Shown here piece by piece: positions 25,645 through 34,967 of a stretch of DNA of 64,000 nucleotides. The stretch is from assembly GCA_963728165.1 (NCBI GenBank), contig CAVSIY010000008.1, positions 62,001 through 126,000 on the forward strand, written 5' to 3'. Position numbers and translations under genes: made by a program. How positions within the stretch are numbered: position 1 is the stretch's first letter; each line of letters starts with the position of its first letter. This stretch comes from Hyphomicrobium_A sp963728165 (GTDB lineage: Bacteria > Pseudomonadota > Alphaproteobacteria > Rhizobiales > Hyphomicrobiaceae). Under the pieces are notes generated by a model that searched no databases, had not been told where the DNA came from, and was given only the letters and a program-made list of their open reading frames with translations.

Positions 25645-26493
25645 TCGTGCCCGAGCAAGTCGCCGTCTTGCTGCGCGCCCTCGTCTACGCCGGCGCGATC
25701 GCGACCGCGGGCGCCATGCTGTTCCAAGCGAGCTTTACGCAGGCGGCGCGCGCGGTTGCCCCCGTCCTGCGGCGCCAGATCCTTATTGGCTTCCTGTTGC
25801 TGCTCGTCGTCGAGCCGCTGCGCTACGGCATATTTCAGCTCGCCATCGCCGACGGCGACTGGACGCTGGCGTTCGGGCCGGACCTGCGCTGGATGGGCAT
25901 GCTAACGCCGATCGGACAGGCTGCGGCCGTGCGCCTGATCGCCGCCGCCGTCATCGTCGCCGCCGGCTTGCGATGGGCTCCGATCGGGTTAACGGCGGCG
26001 TTCGTCGTGATCGGCTCGTTTCTGCTCGAGGGGCACACCGCCGCCAGCGAGGGGCGCCTTTTGGTTGCGCCCCTTCTTTTTGTCCACCTGACGGCCGTGC
26101 ACTGGTGGCTCGGCGCGCTCTTTCCACTGATTGCCGTGACGCGCCGCGTCGAGCCGGCCGCCGCCGTGGCGACGATCGAGTTGTTCGGGGGGCGGGCCAT
26201 CCTTGTCGTCGGCGGCCTGTTGGCGGCCGGGCTGTTGCTCGTGCTCCTGCTGACGGGCGGCGCGGTGCGCCTCGACAGCGCCTATCAGCAAAGGTTGGCT
26301 GATCAAGCTCACACTCGTCGCCCTGCTCTTGTCGATTGCCGCCGTCAACAAGCTGCGCCTGACGCCGCTGCTCCGCCGCGACTATGCCCTGGGTGCGGCG
26401 CGCCTGCGCGCCTCCATCCGTGTGGAGATCGCCGTGGCCGCCCTCATCCTCTGCGCCTCCGCCTGGCTCGTCGCCACCGGCCCCGACACCTAG
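25641..26493 (+). CDS. copD: Copper resistance/import membrane protein CopD (apparent +1 frameshift)
   Basis: Polytopic inner-membrane protein thought to move copper together with CopC. The frame opens MIVPEQVAVLLRALVYAGAI and contains about six hydrophobic helices with conserved His, including FLLEGHTAAS and FVHLTAVHWWLGALFPL, the last pair being the typical H-xx-A-x-x-HW-xG CopD motif. Reading derails at about 26295 because of one extra T. Removing it joins YQQR to WLIKLTLVALLLSIAAVNK, then LRLTPLLRRD and a last helix ending at TAG 26493. Repaired length is about 283 aa, normal for chromosomal CopD. Its last 50 bp overlap the convergent ATPase gene. Confidence 0.85.
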
Positions 26494-28984
26494 CGCGCTG
26501 ACCGTCTTGTCGTGCGAGCCACCATCCCACGAGCTCGGCGACGGCCCAGCTCCACACGATGCCCGCAGCGATCATCAAAGAGACGGCAAGGTCGATGGGC
26601 ACGAGGCCGAGGAGCGCGCGCAGCGCCGGGACGAGCACCGTCAGCACCTGCAGCACGATCGATCCCGCCACGGCAACATGCAGAAACGTGTTGCGCAGCG
26701 GCTTGAGATGAATGCGGCGCGAAGGATAGGCGAACGCCACCTCCGCCATCAACTCGTAGAGGAATACCGCCGTCCGCGTCTCTAAGATGGCGTAGCCGAG
26801 AAACGGCAAGAGCAGGAACAGCACGATGCCGGCGAACGCCTTGGCCAGCCCCGAGATGACAATGAAGCGCACCGAGACGGCGTCGAGCAGTCGCCCGTCG
26901 GCCGGGCGCGGCCGCCTGTTCATGATGCCCGGGTTTTGGTCGAAGGTGAGCGCGAGCGCCGGCGCGCCGTTGCCGATCACGTTGATCCACAACAGCTGCA
27001 CGGCGGTGAGCGGCAACAGGAACATGCCGCCCTCGGGATCCTTCAATCCCAGCATGAAGGAGAGCCCGAGGCCGCCCACGACGAGCAGGACCAGCGCCAG
27101 GTTGGCGGAGAACAGGAAGCGGATGCACTTCTGGATGTTCTCGTAGATGCTGCGCCCTTCCTCGATCGCAGCGACGATGGTGGCGAAGTTGTCGTCCATC
27201 AGCACGAGATCGGCGACCTCGCGCGCCACGTCCGAGCCGCGCCGCCCCATGGCGACGCCGACGTCGGCGCATTTCAGGGCCGGTGCATCGTTGACGCCGT
27301 CCCCGGTCACGGCCACCACTTCGCCGTTGGCCTTCAATGCCTCGACCAGCTTGAGCTTGTGCTCGGGGGAGGCGCGCGCGAACACATCGACGTCGCGCAC
27401 GGTCGCCCGCAGCTCATCTGCCGACAGGCCATCGAGGTCACGCCCTGACAGAACCCGACGCGGGGCAATGCCAATCGCCTCGGCGACGGTCTCGGCGGTG
27501 GCGGGATGATCGCCGGTAATCATGACGACGCGGATGCCGGCGGCCTGCGCCAGCCGCAGCGCGTCACGAACCTCAGGCCGTGGCGGGTCCCACAACAGCA
27601 CGAGGCCGAGAAAGGTAAGGTCTGTCTCCGCCTCGCCCTCGCGCCAGCCGAGCGCCAGCACGCGGTAGCCTTCCCGCGCCTGCCGCTGCGCCTCAGCCTC
27701 CCAGGCTTCTTTCTCCGCCTCGGAGAGGCGGCTGCGGGCGATAAGCACCTCCGGCGCGCCCTTCAGGTAGCTCGTGGGCCGCTCCTCCTCGAGAACGGTG
27801 ACGCGCATGAAGCCGTCGGCGCTGTCGAAGGGGCGGCTACCCAGCCGCAGGTGGCCATTCATCAGCCCGAGCGCGTCGTGCCCCTGCGCGGCGGCAAAGT
27901 CGAGGAGCGCAATCTCCAAGGGATCGCCCACGCGCGCGCCGGGCTCGGCGTCATTGGCCAGCACCATGGCCTTCAAGGCGCGCGCCTCGTCCGCCGCATC
28001 GAGCGCCTTCACGTACATGCGGTTCTCGGTCAGCGTGCCGGTCTTGTCGGTGGCGATGACGGTGACGGAACCCAGCGCCTCCACCGCGCTCAGGCGGCGC
28101 ACGATGGCCTTGCGCCGCGCCAGGCGCTCCACGCCGAGCGCGAGAGCCAACGTCATCACCGCCGGCAGCCCCTCGGGCACCGCCGCGACGGCGAGCGCCA
28201 CGGAGAACAGGAGCACGTGGCCGATGCGCGCCACGCCCTCCACCACGAGGCCACCGAGCGTCAGCGCGAGCCCTAGGCCTAAGATCACGTAGGCGACCTG
28301 ATTGCCAAACGTGCGCAGGCGGCGCTCGAGCGGCGTGGCGCCTGACTCGATTCCGCCGATCATGGTGGCGAGCTGCCCCATGGCGCTGTCGCGCCCGGTG
28401 CGAAAAACCTCCATGTAGCCTTTGCCGCGCACGAGCAGGGTGCCGCTGAGGAGCTCGGCGCCGACGCGCTTGGCAACGGGAAGCGACTCGCCGGTGAGCA
28501 CCAACTCGTCCACCAGAACCTCGCCCTCCGACACCACCACGCCGTCGGCCGGGATGCGGTCGCCCGCCTCGATGCGCGCCACATCTCCGGGAACGAGGTC
28601 GCGGCTCGGGATCTCCTGAAGCTCGCCATCGCGCAGCACCCAGACGTTGGGCGCCGCCATCGCTTTGAGACGGGCGAGCGCCGCCTCCGCCTTTCCCTCC
28701 TGATAGGTTCCGAGCCCGGCGTTGAGCACGAGGATCACGGCGATCGCCACCAACTCGATGGGAACGCCCGGTGCACCCTCGTAGGCCCACAGTGCGATAT
28801 CGACGCCAAGCGCAAACAGCAGGATATAGATGAGCGGGCTTGCGAACTGACGCGCTAGACGCTGCCAGATGCTTGCAGGCGGCGTCTCGGGCAGCGCATT
28901 GGGACCTTGGCGGGCAAGGCGCGCTGCCGCCTCGGACCCACTGAGGCCCTGCAGTGTCCCAGCTCTTGCAACGCCAGCCGACAT
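26444..28984 (-). CDS. P2-type cation-transporting ATPase (Ca2+-ATPase-like)
   Basis: About 846 aa from ATG 28984 with GGAGAGGA upstream. All P-type signatures are present: cation ATPase N-domain (LSGSEAAARLARQGPNALPE), the TGES dephosphorylation loop (VLTGESLPV), the TM4 ion site VAAVPEGLPAVMTLAL, phosphorylation site ATDKTGTLTENRM, KGAPEV, MITGDHPATA and VTGDGVNDAPAL. The PEGLPA motif indicates class P2 (Ca2+/Na+/K+ type), not a copper pump. The mycobacterial hypoxia-induced CtpF belongs to the same class. It is preceded by a Na/Ca exchanger gene 17 bp upstream on the same strand, suggesting joint Ca2+ export. The last few residues are a basic tail overlapping copD. Confidence 0.93.
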   Translation of the reverse strand: MSAGVARAGTLQGLSGSEAAARLARQGPNALPETPPASIWQRLARQFASPLIYILLFALGVDIALWAYEGAPGVPIELVAIAVILVLNAGLGTYQEGKAEAALARLKAMAAPNVWVLRDGELQEIPSRDLVPGDVARIEAGDRIPADGVVVSEGEVLVDELVLTGESLPVAKRVGAELLSGTLLVRGKGYMEVFRTGRDSAMGQLATMIGGIESGATPLERRLRTFGNQVAYVILGLGLALTLGGLVVEGVARIGHVLLFSVALAVAAVPEGLPAVMTLALALGVERLARRKAIVRRLSAVEALGSVTVIATDKTGTLTENRMYVKALDAADEARALKAMVLANDAEPGARVGDPLEIALLDFAAAQGHDALGLMNGHLRLGSRPFDSADGFMRVTVLEEERPTSYLKGAPEVLIARSRLSEAEKEAWEAEAQRQAREGYRVLALGWREGEAETDLTFLGLVLLWDPPRPEVRDALRLAQAAGIRVVMITGDHPATAETVAEAIGIAPRRVLSGRDLDGLSADELRATVRDVDVFARASPEHKLKLVEALKANGEVVAVTGDGVNDAPALKCADVGVAMGRRGSDVAREVADLVLMDDNFATIVAAIEEGRSIYENIQKCIRFLFSANLALVLLVVGGLGLSFMLGLKDPEGGMFLLPLTAVQLLWINVIGNGAPALALTFDQNPGIMNRRPRPADGRLLDAVSVRFIVISGLAKAFAGIVLFLLLPFLGYAILETRTAVFLYELMAEVAFAYPSRRIHLKPLRNTFLHVAVAGSIVLQVLTVLVPALRALLGLVPIDLAVSLMIAAGIVWSWAVAELVGWWLARQDGQRARCRGRWRRARRRRRG

Positions 28985-29001
28985 AACCGCGTCCTCTCCG
29001 C

Positions 29002-30018
29002 TCAGTGCCCGAACACGTAAAGCACGTAGGAGTTCAACAGATAGACGAGAAACAGGGAGAGACTGATCCAATCGAGATAGCGGAAGGCGCGCCGCTTGGC
29101 TCGGTAAAGGATGCCGACCACCACGATGCCGGTCATGATCACCGCAGAGAAGGCGGAGACGGCGTGCACGGGCGAGACGTGCGATAAAATCGGCCCTTTC
29201 CGGTAGGCGATGTCATCGATCGCCAGGATGAGGATGTCGAACAGATTGCTACCCAGCAGGTTGGCGATCGCCATGTTGATCGCGCCGAGGCGCAAGGCCG
29301 CGATCGTCACCACGAGCTCGGGCAGCGAGGTGGCGCCAGCGACGAAGAGCGTGCCCACGAACGTCTGCTTCCAGCCCATGGCGTCGGCGAGATCGGAGCC
29401 CACGAACGGCAGCCAGACGCCGGCTGCAACCAGAACCGCTGCGGCCGCCAGATAGCGGCGCACGGCCGTGCGCAAGGTAATGTCGGCGTATTGCGCCGCC
29501 ACCTCCTCGACGAATGCCTCGCGCTGGTTGCGCTCGTAGGAGAACACGGTGCGAATTGCGATCAGGTAGAGGCCGATGATGATCGGCGAGTAGAGCCCGA
29601 CGTGGCCGACGTTGAAGACGAAGCGTTGGTCGGCGAGGATGACGCTCATACCCGCAAAGCCGATCAGCACGATGCCGAATCCGGCGGCAAGAATGTGGCC
29701 CTGATGCACACGCAGGAAGATCGGCTCATCGCGGTGCAGGAGGTCCAAGACGATCAGGATCGCGAGATTGAACACGCACGAGCCCATGACGTCGCCGACG
29801 GCGATGTCGGGCACGTCGGCGATGGTCACGGCGCTGAGCCCCGTGATCAGCTCCGGCAGCGAGGTGACGGTCGCCAGCAGGATGAGGCCGATCCAGTTGT
29901 GCGACAGGCCGGTCTTCTCGGCGATAATGTCGCCCGAGCGCGAGAGCTCCGGCCCGGCAAGGCCGATGAGGGCCGCGCAGACGATAAACTCCAGCCAGAT
30001 CAAGCCGAGATCTGCCAC
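29002..30018 (-). CDS. Sodium/calcium exchanger family membrane protein
   Basis: 338 aa. I chose GTG 30018 because GGAGGAGGGGG lies directly upstream; the frame stays open further but without a ribosome site. It has about ten transmembrane helices and two inverted alpha-repeats: LLATVTSLPELITGL with GDVMGSCVFNLAILI, and AGATSLPELVVTIAALRLGA with IANLLGSNLFDILIL. The paired TSLPEL and GSxxFN/D motifs are the ion-binding signature of the CaCA superfamily (YrbG/CaxA-like). It lies upstream of the P2 ATPase on the same strand and is divergent from phaC, with an FNR-like box in the shared 270-bp gap. Confidence 0.9.
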   Translation of the reverse strand: MADLGLIWLEFIVCAALIGLAGPELSRSGDIIAEKTGLSHNWIGLILLATVTSLPELITGLSAVTIADVPDIAVGDVMGSCVFNLAILIVLDLLHRDEPIFLRVHQGHILAAGFGIVLIGFAGMSVILADQRFVFNVGHVGLYSPIIIGLYLIAIRTVFSYERNQREAFVEEVAAQYADITLRTAVRRYLAAAAVLVAAGVWLPFVGSDLADAMGWKQTFVGTLFVAGATSLPELVVTIAALRLGAINMAIANLLGSNLFDILILAIDDIAYRKGPILSHVSPVHAVSAFSAVIMTGIVVVGILYRAKRRAFRYLDWISLSLFLVYLLNSYVLYVFGH

Positions 30019-30139
30019 CCCGCCCCCTCCTCCCCGATTATCTTTGATTATCTTTGATTCGAGATCGATCCCACTCCGCCCGCCGATCCCTATCACGCAA
30101 AGGCCTGTGCGTTTGCGCCACAGGCTCCGGGCGCCGGCT

Positions 30140-30153
30140 TTGACCTTGATCAA
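30140..30153. promoter_or_regulatory. FNR-like box in the exchanger/phaC divergent promoter
   Basis: TTGACCTTGATCAA matches the FNR/FixK consensus TTGAT-N4-ATCAA at all but one position and keeps the TTGA-N6-TCAA core. It is about 122 bp from the exchanger start and 136 bp from the phaC start, so it could serve either promoter. Confidence 0.55.
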
Positions 30154-30288
30154 TTTTGGCGGCCCGCGCTTCAAGTTGGGCCGTCGGGCAACCACATATT
30201 GCCACAAAATCTAACCCGCACGAGACATGCACGCCATACCAGCCTGTCTTCGCTATCACGTCGACCTCTCACCAGCAGCGAGCGCCCC

Positions 30289-32157
30289 ATGAACGAGATG
30301 AGCACGGCCGAACGCCGCACCGGCGCGGCGCCCCTCGACCACTCAGGTCAGCCGCCAGGGGACAAGGCCCACGTGCCGCTCCCGGCCCGCGCAGCCCTGG
30401 CACCGCTGCCGGGATGGCTGGGCGAGGACGGGGTGGATCCTTCGCTCGAATTGGCGGACGTGCTCGACCGGTCCCTCAACTACGCGCGCTCGCGCCTCAC
30501 TCTGGGGTTGTCGCCGGCGGCCCTCACCGAGGCCTACTTCGATTGGCTCGTCCATCTCGGCGCAGCGCCCGGAAAACAATTGCAGCTGGCGCAAAAGGCG
30601 CTGCGCAAGTGGCTGCGTCTCATGCACTACATGGCGACGAGCGCGCCCACGCAGAAGCAGCACACGTGCTGCATCGAGCCGCTCCTCAATGACAGGCGCT
30701 TCAACGCCGATGGATGGCACGGCTGGCCCTACGACGTCATCTACCAGACGTTTCTGTTGCAGCAGCAGTGGTGGCACAACGCGACGACGGACGTTCGCGG
30801 CGTCACCCAGCAGCACGAGCGCCAGGTGGAGTTCGCGGCCCGCCAAGTCCTCGATGTCTTCTCGCCGGCAAACTTCATCGCCACCAACCCCGAGGTTCTG
30901 CACAAAACCATGGCCACCGGCGGCCTCAACCTGGTGCGCGGCTTCTGGAATTTCGTCGAGGACTGGGAGCGCTCGATCAACGGGCGCCCGCCCGCGGGCT
31001 CGGAGGCCTTCAAGGTGGGCGTGAACCTGGCGGTGACGCCGGGCAAGGTCATCTTCCGCAACGAGCTCATCGAGCTCATCCAGTATACGCCCACGACCGA
31101 CAAGGTGCGGCCCGAGCCGGTTCTGATCGTGCCGGCGTGGATCATGAAGTACTACATCCTCGACCTCTCAACCCGGAACTCGCTGGTGAAGCACCTCGTC
31201 GAGCAGGGCTTCACCGTTTTCATCATCTCCTGGAAGAACCCCACCTCGGAAGACCGCAACCTGGGCCTCGAGGACTACCGCACGCTGGGCATCGAGGCAG
31301 CGCTCGCAGAGATCGACAAGGTCGCCCCCGGCAACATGGTCCATGGCGTCGGCTACTGCCTCGGCGGCACGCTGCTATCCATCGAGGCCGCGGCGCGGGC
31401 GCGCAACAACCACGATCCGTTCAAGACCGTGACCTTGCTCGCCGCGCAAGTCGACTTCACCGAGCCAGGCGAGCTCGGCCTCTTCATCAATGAAAGCCAG
31501 GTGTCGTTCCTCGAGGACATGATGTGGCAGCAGGGCTATCTCGATGCCCACCAGATGTCAGGAGCCTTCCAACTCTTACGCTCCAACGATCTCGTCTGGT
31601 CGCGGATGGTGCGCGACTACCTTATGGGCGAGCGCCGTCCCATGATCGATCTCATGGCGTGGAATGCCGATTCGACGCGGCTTCCCTACCGCATGCATTC
31701 GGAGTACCTGCGCCAGCTCTTTCTCAACAATGACCTGGCGGAGGGGCGCTATCGCGTCGGCGACCGGCCGATTGCCCTCACCGACATCCGCGCGCCCGTC
31801 TTCGCGGTCGGCACCGAGCACGACCACGTGGCGCCGTGGCGCTCGGTCTACAAGCTCAATCTTTTCCTCGATACCGACGTGACGTTCCTGTTGACGAGCG
31901 GCGGACACAACGTCGGCATCGTCTCCGCGCCCGGCGTGCCGGGGCGCCACTACCGCGTTCGCACCAAGCCCGAGATCAGCCCCTATGCCGACCCCGACAC
32001 CTGGGTAAGCGAGACGCCCGAGAAGCAGGGATCGTGGTGGCCGGCGTTGTTCGGCTGGCTGGCCGCGCACTCCGGCCCCATGCAGCCGGTCGACGCTGCG
32101 CGGGCGACACCCACCGCGCTCTGCGACGCACCAGGTGCCTACGTCTTGCAAGACTGA
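30289..32157 (+). CDS. phaC: Class I poly(3-hydroxyalkanoate) synthase PhaC
   Basis: Polymerises (R)-3-hydroxyacyl-CoA into storage polyester at the granule surface. 622 aa from ATG 30289. The N-terminal PhaC domain (TNPEVLHKTMATGGLNLVRG, GRPPAGSEAFKVGVNLAVTP) precedes the alpha/beta-hydrolase domain (PVLIVPAWIMKYYILDLS, then FIISWKNPT). The lipase-like box GYCLGGTL places the catalytic Cys at about residue 357. GTEHDHVAPW gives the Asp at about 512 and SGGHNVGI the His at about 540. The 28-residue Asp-His spacing equals that of the Cupriavidus enzyme. No phaA or phaB lies beside it. It has an FNR-like box upstream and begins a plus-strand series ending in glucokinase, pointing to carbon storage under low oxygen. 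Confidence 0.95.
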   Translation: MNEMSTAERRTGAAPLDHSGQPPGDKAHVPLPARAALAPLPGWLGEDGVDPSLELADVLDRSLNYARSRLTLGLSPAALTEAYFDWLVHLGAAPGKQLQLAQKALRKWLRLMHYMATSAPTQKQHTCCIEPLLNDRRFNADGWHGWPYDVIYQTFLLQQQWWHNATTDVRGVTQQHERQVEFAARQVLDVFSPANFIATNPEVLHKTMATGGLNLVRGFWNFVEDWERSINGRPPAGSEAFKVGVNLAVTPGKVIFRNELIELIQYTPTTDKVRPEPVLIVPAWIMKYYILDLSTRNSLVKHLVEQGFTVFIISWKNPTSEDRNLGLEDYRTLGIEAALAEIDKVAPGNMVHGVGYCLGGTLLSIEAAARARNNHDPFKTVTLLAAQVDFTEPGELGLFINESQVSFLEDMMWQQGYLDAHQMSGAFQLLRSNDLVWSRMVRDYLMGERRPMIDLMAWNADSTRLPYRMHSEYLRQLFLNNDLAEGRYRVGDRPIALTDIRAPVFAVGTEHDHVAPWRSVYKLNLFLDTDVTFLLTSGGHNVGIVSAPGVPGRHYRVRTKPEISPYADPDTWVSETPEKQGSWWPALFGWLAAHSGPMQPVDAARATPTALCDAPGAYVLQD

Positions 32158-32172
32158 ACGGGGACGCGGCCC

Positions 32173-32457
32173 ATGATCACCTTGCAGGACTGCATCGCCT
32201 TTTGCGGGTTGACCGAGGAGGAGGTGTTGGCGCTCGCCGAGCACGAGCATGTGCCCGAGATCGTCGCCACCGGCCTCGCCTGCCAGCTCATGAAGCAGCG
32301 CCACGGGCCGGACAAGGTACGCACCATGATCGTCGAGGACATCCGCTCTGCGTTGGCCCGCGGCGACCGACGCCACGCCCAGGAGCTGTTCGCAGCGTTG
32401 CGTCACTTCCTCAGCCAGCATCCAGAAATCTGCCGGGCGGGCCAAACCCGACCGTGA
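32173..32457 (+). CDS. Small conserved hypothetical protein downstream of phaC
   Basis: 94 aa, predicted all-helical and soluble, starting MITLQDCIAFCGLTEEEVLA. There is no signal peptide or transmembrane segment. It has two early Cys (DCIAFC) and one later, and a charged helix (RSALARGDRRHAQELFAALR). I do not recognise a family. It follows phaC by 15 bp, so is probably cotranscribed, and is followed by a good Rho-independent terminator. Confidence 0.7.
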   Translation: MITLQDCIAFCGLTEEEVLALAEHEHVPEIVATGLACQLMKQRHGPDKVRTMIVEDIRSALARGDRRHAQELFAALRHFLSQHPEICRAGQTRP

Positions 32458-32498
32458 CGCCACAGTCCCATCGCATTCCGGGCTGCACGTTCAGAGTC

Positions 32499-32523
32499 CG
32501 GCACCCCGAGTGCCGCATTTTTT
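32499..32523 (+). terminator. Rho-independent terminator after the phaC unit
   Basis: CGGCAC (32499-32504), a 5-base loop CCCGA, and GTGCCG (32510-32515) are followed by CA and six T. It ends the phaC-94aa transcript 40 bp after the stop and separates it from the STAS gene. Confidence 0.75.
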
Positions 32524-32565
32524 GCTTACCCCTCGTCGTTCCTTTCCGTTGCCATGGAGGCTGTC

Positions 32566-32932
32566 ATGATCGAGCTCTTGAAAGACTTCCCCGGAAACGT
32601 CGTCGCACTTGTCGGCGGCCGGCCGCGTGACGAAAGAAGATTACGAGAAGGTGGTGATCCCGGCGGTCGAGCGTGCGCTGTCCCAGCACGACAAGGTGCG
32701 CCTCTACTATCAGATCGGCACCGACTTTTCCGGCATCGATCCCGGCGCCATGTGGGCTGACACCAAAGTCGGCATGGGGCATTTCCTGCGCTGGGATCGA
32801 ATCGCGGTGGTGACCGATGTCGACTGGATCCGCCTTTCGGTGACGGCCTTCGGCTTCCTGATGCCGGCGCAAGTCAACGTCTATTCGACGGCAGAGGCCG
32901 CCGCAGCGAAGAAATGGATCACCACCGTGTAA
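32566..32932 (+). CDS. STAS/SpoIIAA-like protein (apparent +1 frameshift)
   Basis: About 121 aa when repaired. ATG 32566 is preceded by GGAGG at 6 bp and starts MIELLKDFPGNVVA. One extra base at about 32608 then shifts the frame; removing it gives LSAAGRVTKEDYEKVVIPAV, the usual continuation in this family. The rest (QHDKVRLYYQIGTDFSGIDP, DTKVGMGHFLRWDRIAVVTD, VNVYSTAEAAAAKKWI) matches the SpoIIAA-like family (DUF3478). These are small alpha/beta proteins thought to bind lipids or to respond to stress. It sits between phaC and glucokinase. The frameshift is probably a sequence error. Confidence 0.82.
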
Positions 32933-33041
32933 GTCGGCGGCACCGCACTTGACCAGCAGGCCTTCGACTGGGAAAGACTTCGGCTGGCCGGCTCGTCCGC
33001 GCCGGCCGATGCCGTTCGCTTAAGCAGCAAGAGGTCGAGCG

Positions 33042-34014
33042 ATGACTGCGGTAGCCAAACCTGCGGCGGAGTGGGCGCTCGTCGGCGACATCGGCGCGAC
33101 CAACGCGCGCTTCGCGCTGGTGGCGCCCAACGGAGAGCTCGCCGAGATCCAAACGCTGTTGTGCGAGGACTACCCGACCATTGCCGACGCCATCGCCGCC
33201 TACCTCACGGAAGCGAGCGGCGCGAAGCCGGTAGAGGCCGTACTCGCAGTGGCCGCCTCGCCCACGGGGGACGAGGTCTCGATGACCAACCATCCCTGGA
33301 CCTTCTCGATCGAGGCGCTGCGGCAGGCGATCGGGCTTGAACGGCTCAAGGTCGTCAACGACTTTCACGCCAACGCGGCCGTCGTCCCGCATCTGGCGCC
33401 GCCTGAGCGCAACAAGATCGGTCGCGGAGAGCCGATCGCCGGGGCGCCCATCGGCGTCATCGGGCCGGGCACCGGCCTTGGGGTGAGCACGCTCGTCCCA
33501 ACATCGGCAGGACCCAAGCCCATGCCGGGCGAAGGCGGGCACGTCACCATGGCGCCGGCCGATGCGCGCGAGAGCGCCGTGCTGGAGATCATGCGCTCAC
33601 GCTATGATCACGTCTCAGCCGAGCGCGTCCTGTCGGGGCCCGGCCTCGTCAATCTCTACAATACGCTGTGCGAGCTCGAGCACGTCAAGGCGGCACCGCT
33701 CACTGCCGCGCAGATCACCGACCCGAAAATCGCCATGACCGACGCACGCGCGCGCGAGGCGACGGCCATGTTCTGCGCCATGCTCGGCACCATCGCCGGC
33801 AACCTGGCGCTGACGCTCGGGCGCACAGGGCGGAATCTACATCGCCGGCGGCATTGTGCCTAAGCTCGGCGACGCCTTCGCGCAATCGTCGTTCCGGGAA
33901 CGCTTCGAGGCCAAAGGGCGGTTTTGCGAGTATCTTGCCGCGATCCCGACCTATGTCATCGTGCGTCCCTTCGCGGCGTTGCTCGGAGCCTCCAAGCTCC
34001 TCCACTCCGCTTGA
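33042..34014 (+). CDS. glk: Glucokinase (apparent +1 frameshift near 3' end)
   Basis: Phosphorylates glucose with ATP. About 323 aa when repaired, from ATG 33042 with AGAGG upstream. The ATP phosphate loop ALVGDIGATNARFAL lies at about residue 13, then AVAASPTGDEVSMTNHPW, VVNDFHANAA, IGPGTGLGVSTLVP and GEGGHVTMAP, all typical of proteobacterial Glk (not ROK). At 33819-33821 one extra G in a GGG run derails the frame. Without it the sequence continues GAQGGIYIAGGIVPKLGDAF to TGA 34014. The gene is convergent with pfkB, only 2 bp away. A glycolytic function beside PHA synthase and PfkB fits a fermentative or low-oxygen metabolism. Confidence 0.9.
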
Positions 34015-34016
34015 TC

Positions 34017-34955
34017 TCAGACGGCCTCGATCGTCACCTGGCCCAGAAGACGCTCGACGTCCTCCTTGCGGCAAAGGTCGGTCGCCGGCGTGAGCAGCGC
34101 CGCCGATCCCGCCGCAATGGCGTGGCGCAGCGCCTCGTGCGGCGCCTGCCCGCTGCTCAAGGCCCAGATGAAAGCCCCGAGAAAGCTGTCTCCCGCGCCC
34201 ACCGCGCTGACGAGCTTCACCGGCAGCCCGGCGGCATACCAGGCCTCCTCCCGGCCGACAAGCAAAGCGCCGCGCTCGGCGAGCGTCAGGGCGACGAACT
34301 CCGCCCCGCCGGCCGCAATCAGCTGGCGGCAGGCGCCGATCCATTCGGCCTTGCTCGTCAAGGGCGCGTCCATCAGATCACGCATCTCGCGCAGGTTAGG
34401 CTTGATGAGATGCACGCCTTTCTTCAGCGCGGCCTGCAACACCGGCTTCGTGCTGTCGACGATGAGCTTTGCACCTTTGTCCTTCGCGAGGTCGGCCAAG
34501 ACACTGAAGAAGTCGGCCGGCACGCCTGCCGGCAGGCTGCCGCTGGCAACGATGAACGAAAGGGAAGCATCGAACGCGGTGATGGTCTCCAGGCAGGAGC
34601 GCCATTCCGGCTCGCTCAGCTGCGGTCCGGGCACCACGAAGCGGTATTGCTCACCGCTTACCTGCTCGAAAACGGTGAAATCCTCGCGCGTCTCCTCGGC
34701 AATCGCCACCGTGCGACTCTGCACGCCCTCCGCATCGGTGAGCTTGCGCAAAAGCGCGCCGATCATGCCACCGGCGGGATAGACCGCGACGACATCACTG
34801 CCCAACCGGCGCACGACGCGGGCCACGTTGATACCGCCGCCGCCGGGATCGCGCCGCACCGGGCCGCAGCGCAGCTTGTGGATGGGCTCCAGGCGCTCCA
34901 CGGAGGTGGAGACGTCGATCGTCGGATTGAGGGTTAGCGTGAGAATGCTCGCCAT
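34017..34955 (-). CDS. pfkB: PfkB-family 1-phosphofructokinase / 6-phosphofructokinase II
   Basis: 312 aa ribokinase-fold sugar kinase. The substrate-binding N-terminus ILTLTLNPTIDVSTSV and DPGGGGINVARVVRRLG are typical of the PfkB/FruK/LacC subgroup. The C-terminal active site SAVGAGDSFLGAFIWALSSG holds the catalytic Asp in GAGD. FKPN-like IKPNLREMRDLM is also present. It is the last gene of a minus-strand unit DUF2267 / Pcm-Ere / XRE / pfkB with gaps of about 12 bp. No PTS fructose genes are adjacent, so 6-phosphofructokinase activity is more likely than a PTS-linked FruK role. Adjacency to an erythromycin-esterase-domain gene mirrors Rv2029c-Rv2030c of mycobacteria. Confidence 0.9.
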   Translation of the reverse strand: MASILTLTLNPTIDVSTSVERLEPIHKLRCGPVRRDPGGGGINVARVVRRLGSDVVAVYPAGGMIGALLRKLTDAEGVQSRTVAIAEETREDFTVFEQVSGEQYRFVVPGPQLSEPEWRSCLETITAFDASLSFIVASGSLPAGVPADFFSVLADLAKDKGAKLIVDSTKPVLQAALKKGVHLIKPNLREMRDLMDAPLTSKAEWIGACRQLIAAGGAEFVALTLAERGALLVGREEAWYAAGLPVKLVSAVGAGDSFLGAFIWALSSGQAPHEALRHAIAAGSAALLTPATDLCRKEDVERLLGQVTIEAV

Positions 34956-34967
34956 GTTTGCGCGAGC

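Noticed and set aside
26444..28984. Copper-exporting P1B ATPase next to the copper operon
   Set aside because: There is no CPx motif or N-terminal metal-binding domain; PEGLPA in TM4 marks a P2-type pump, so adjacency to copD is coincidental.
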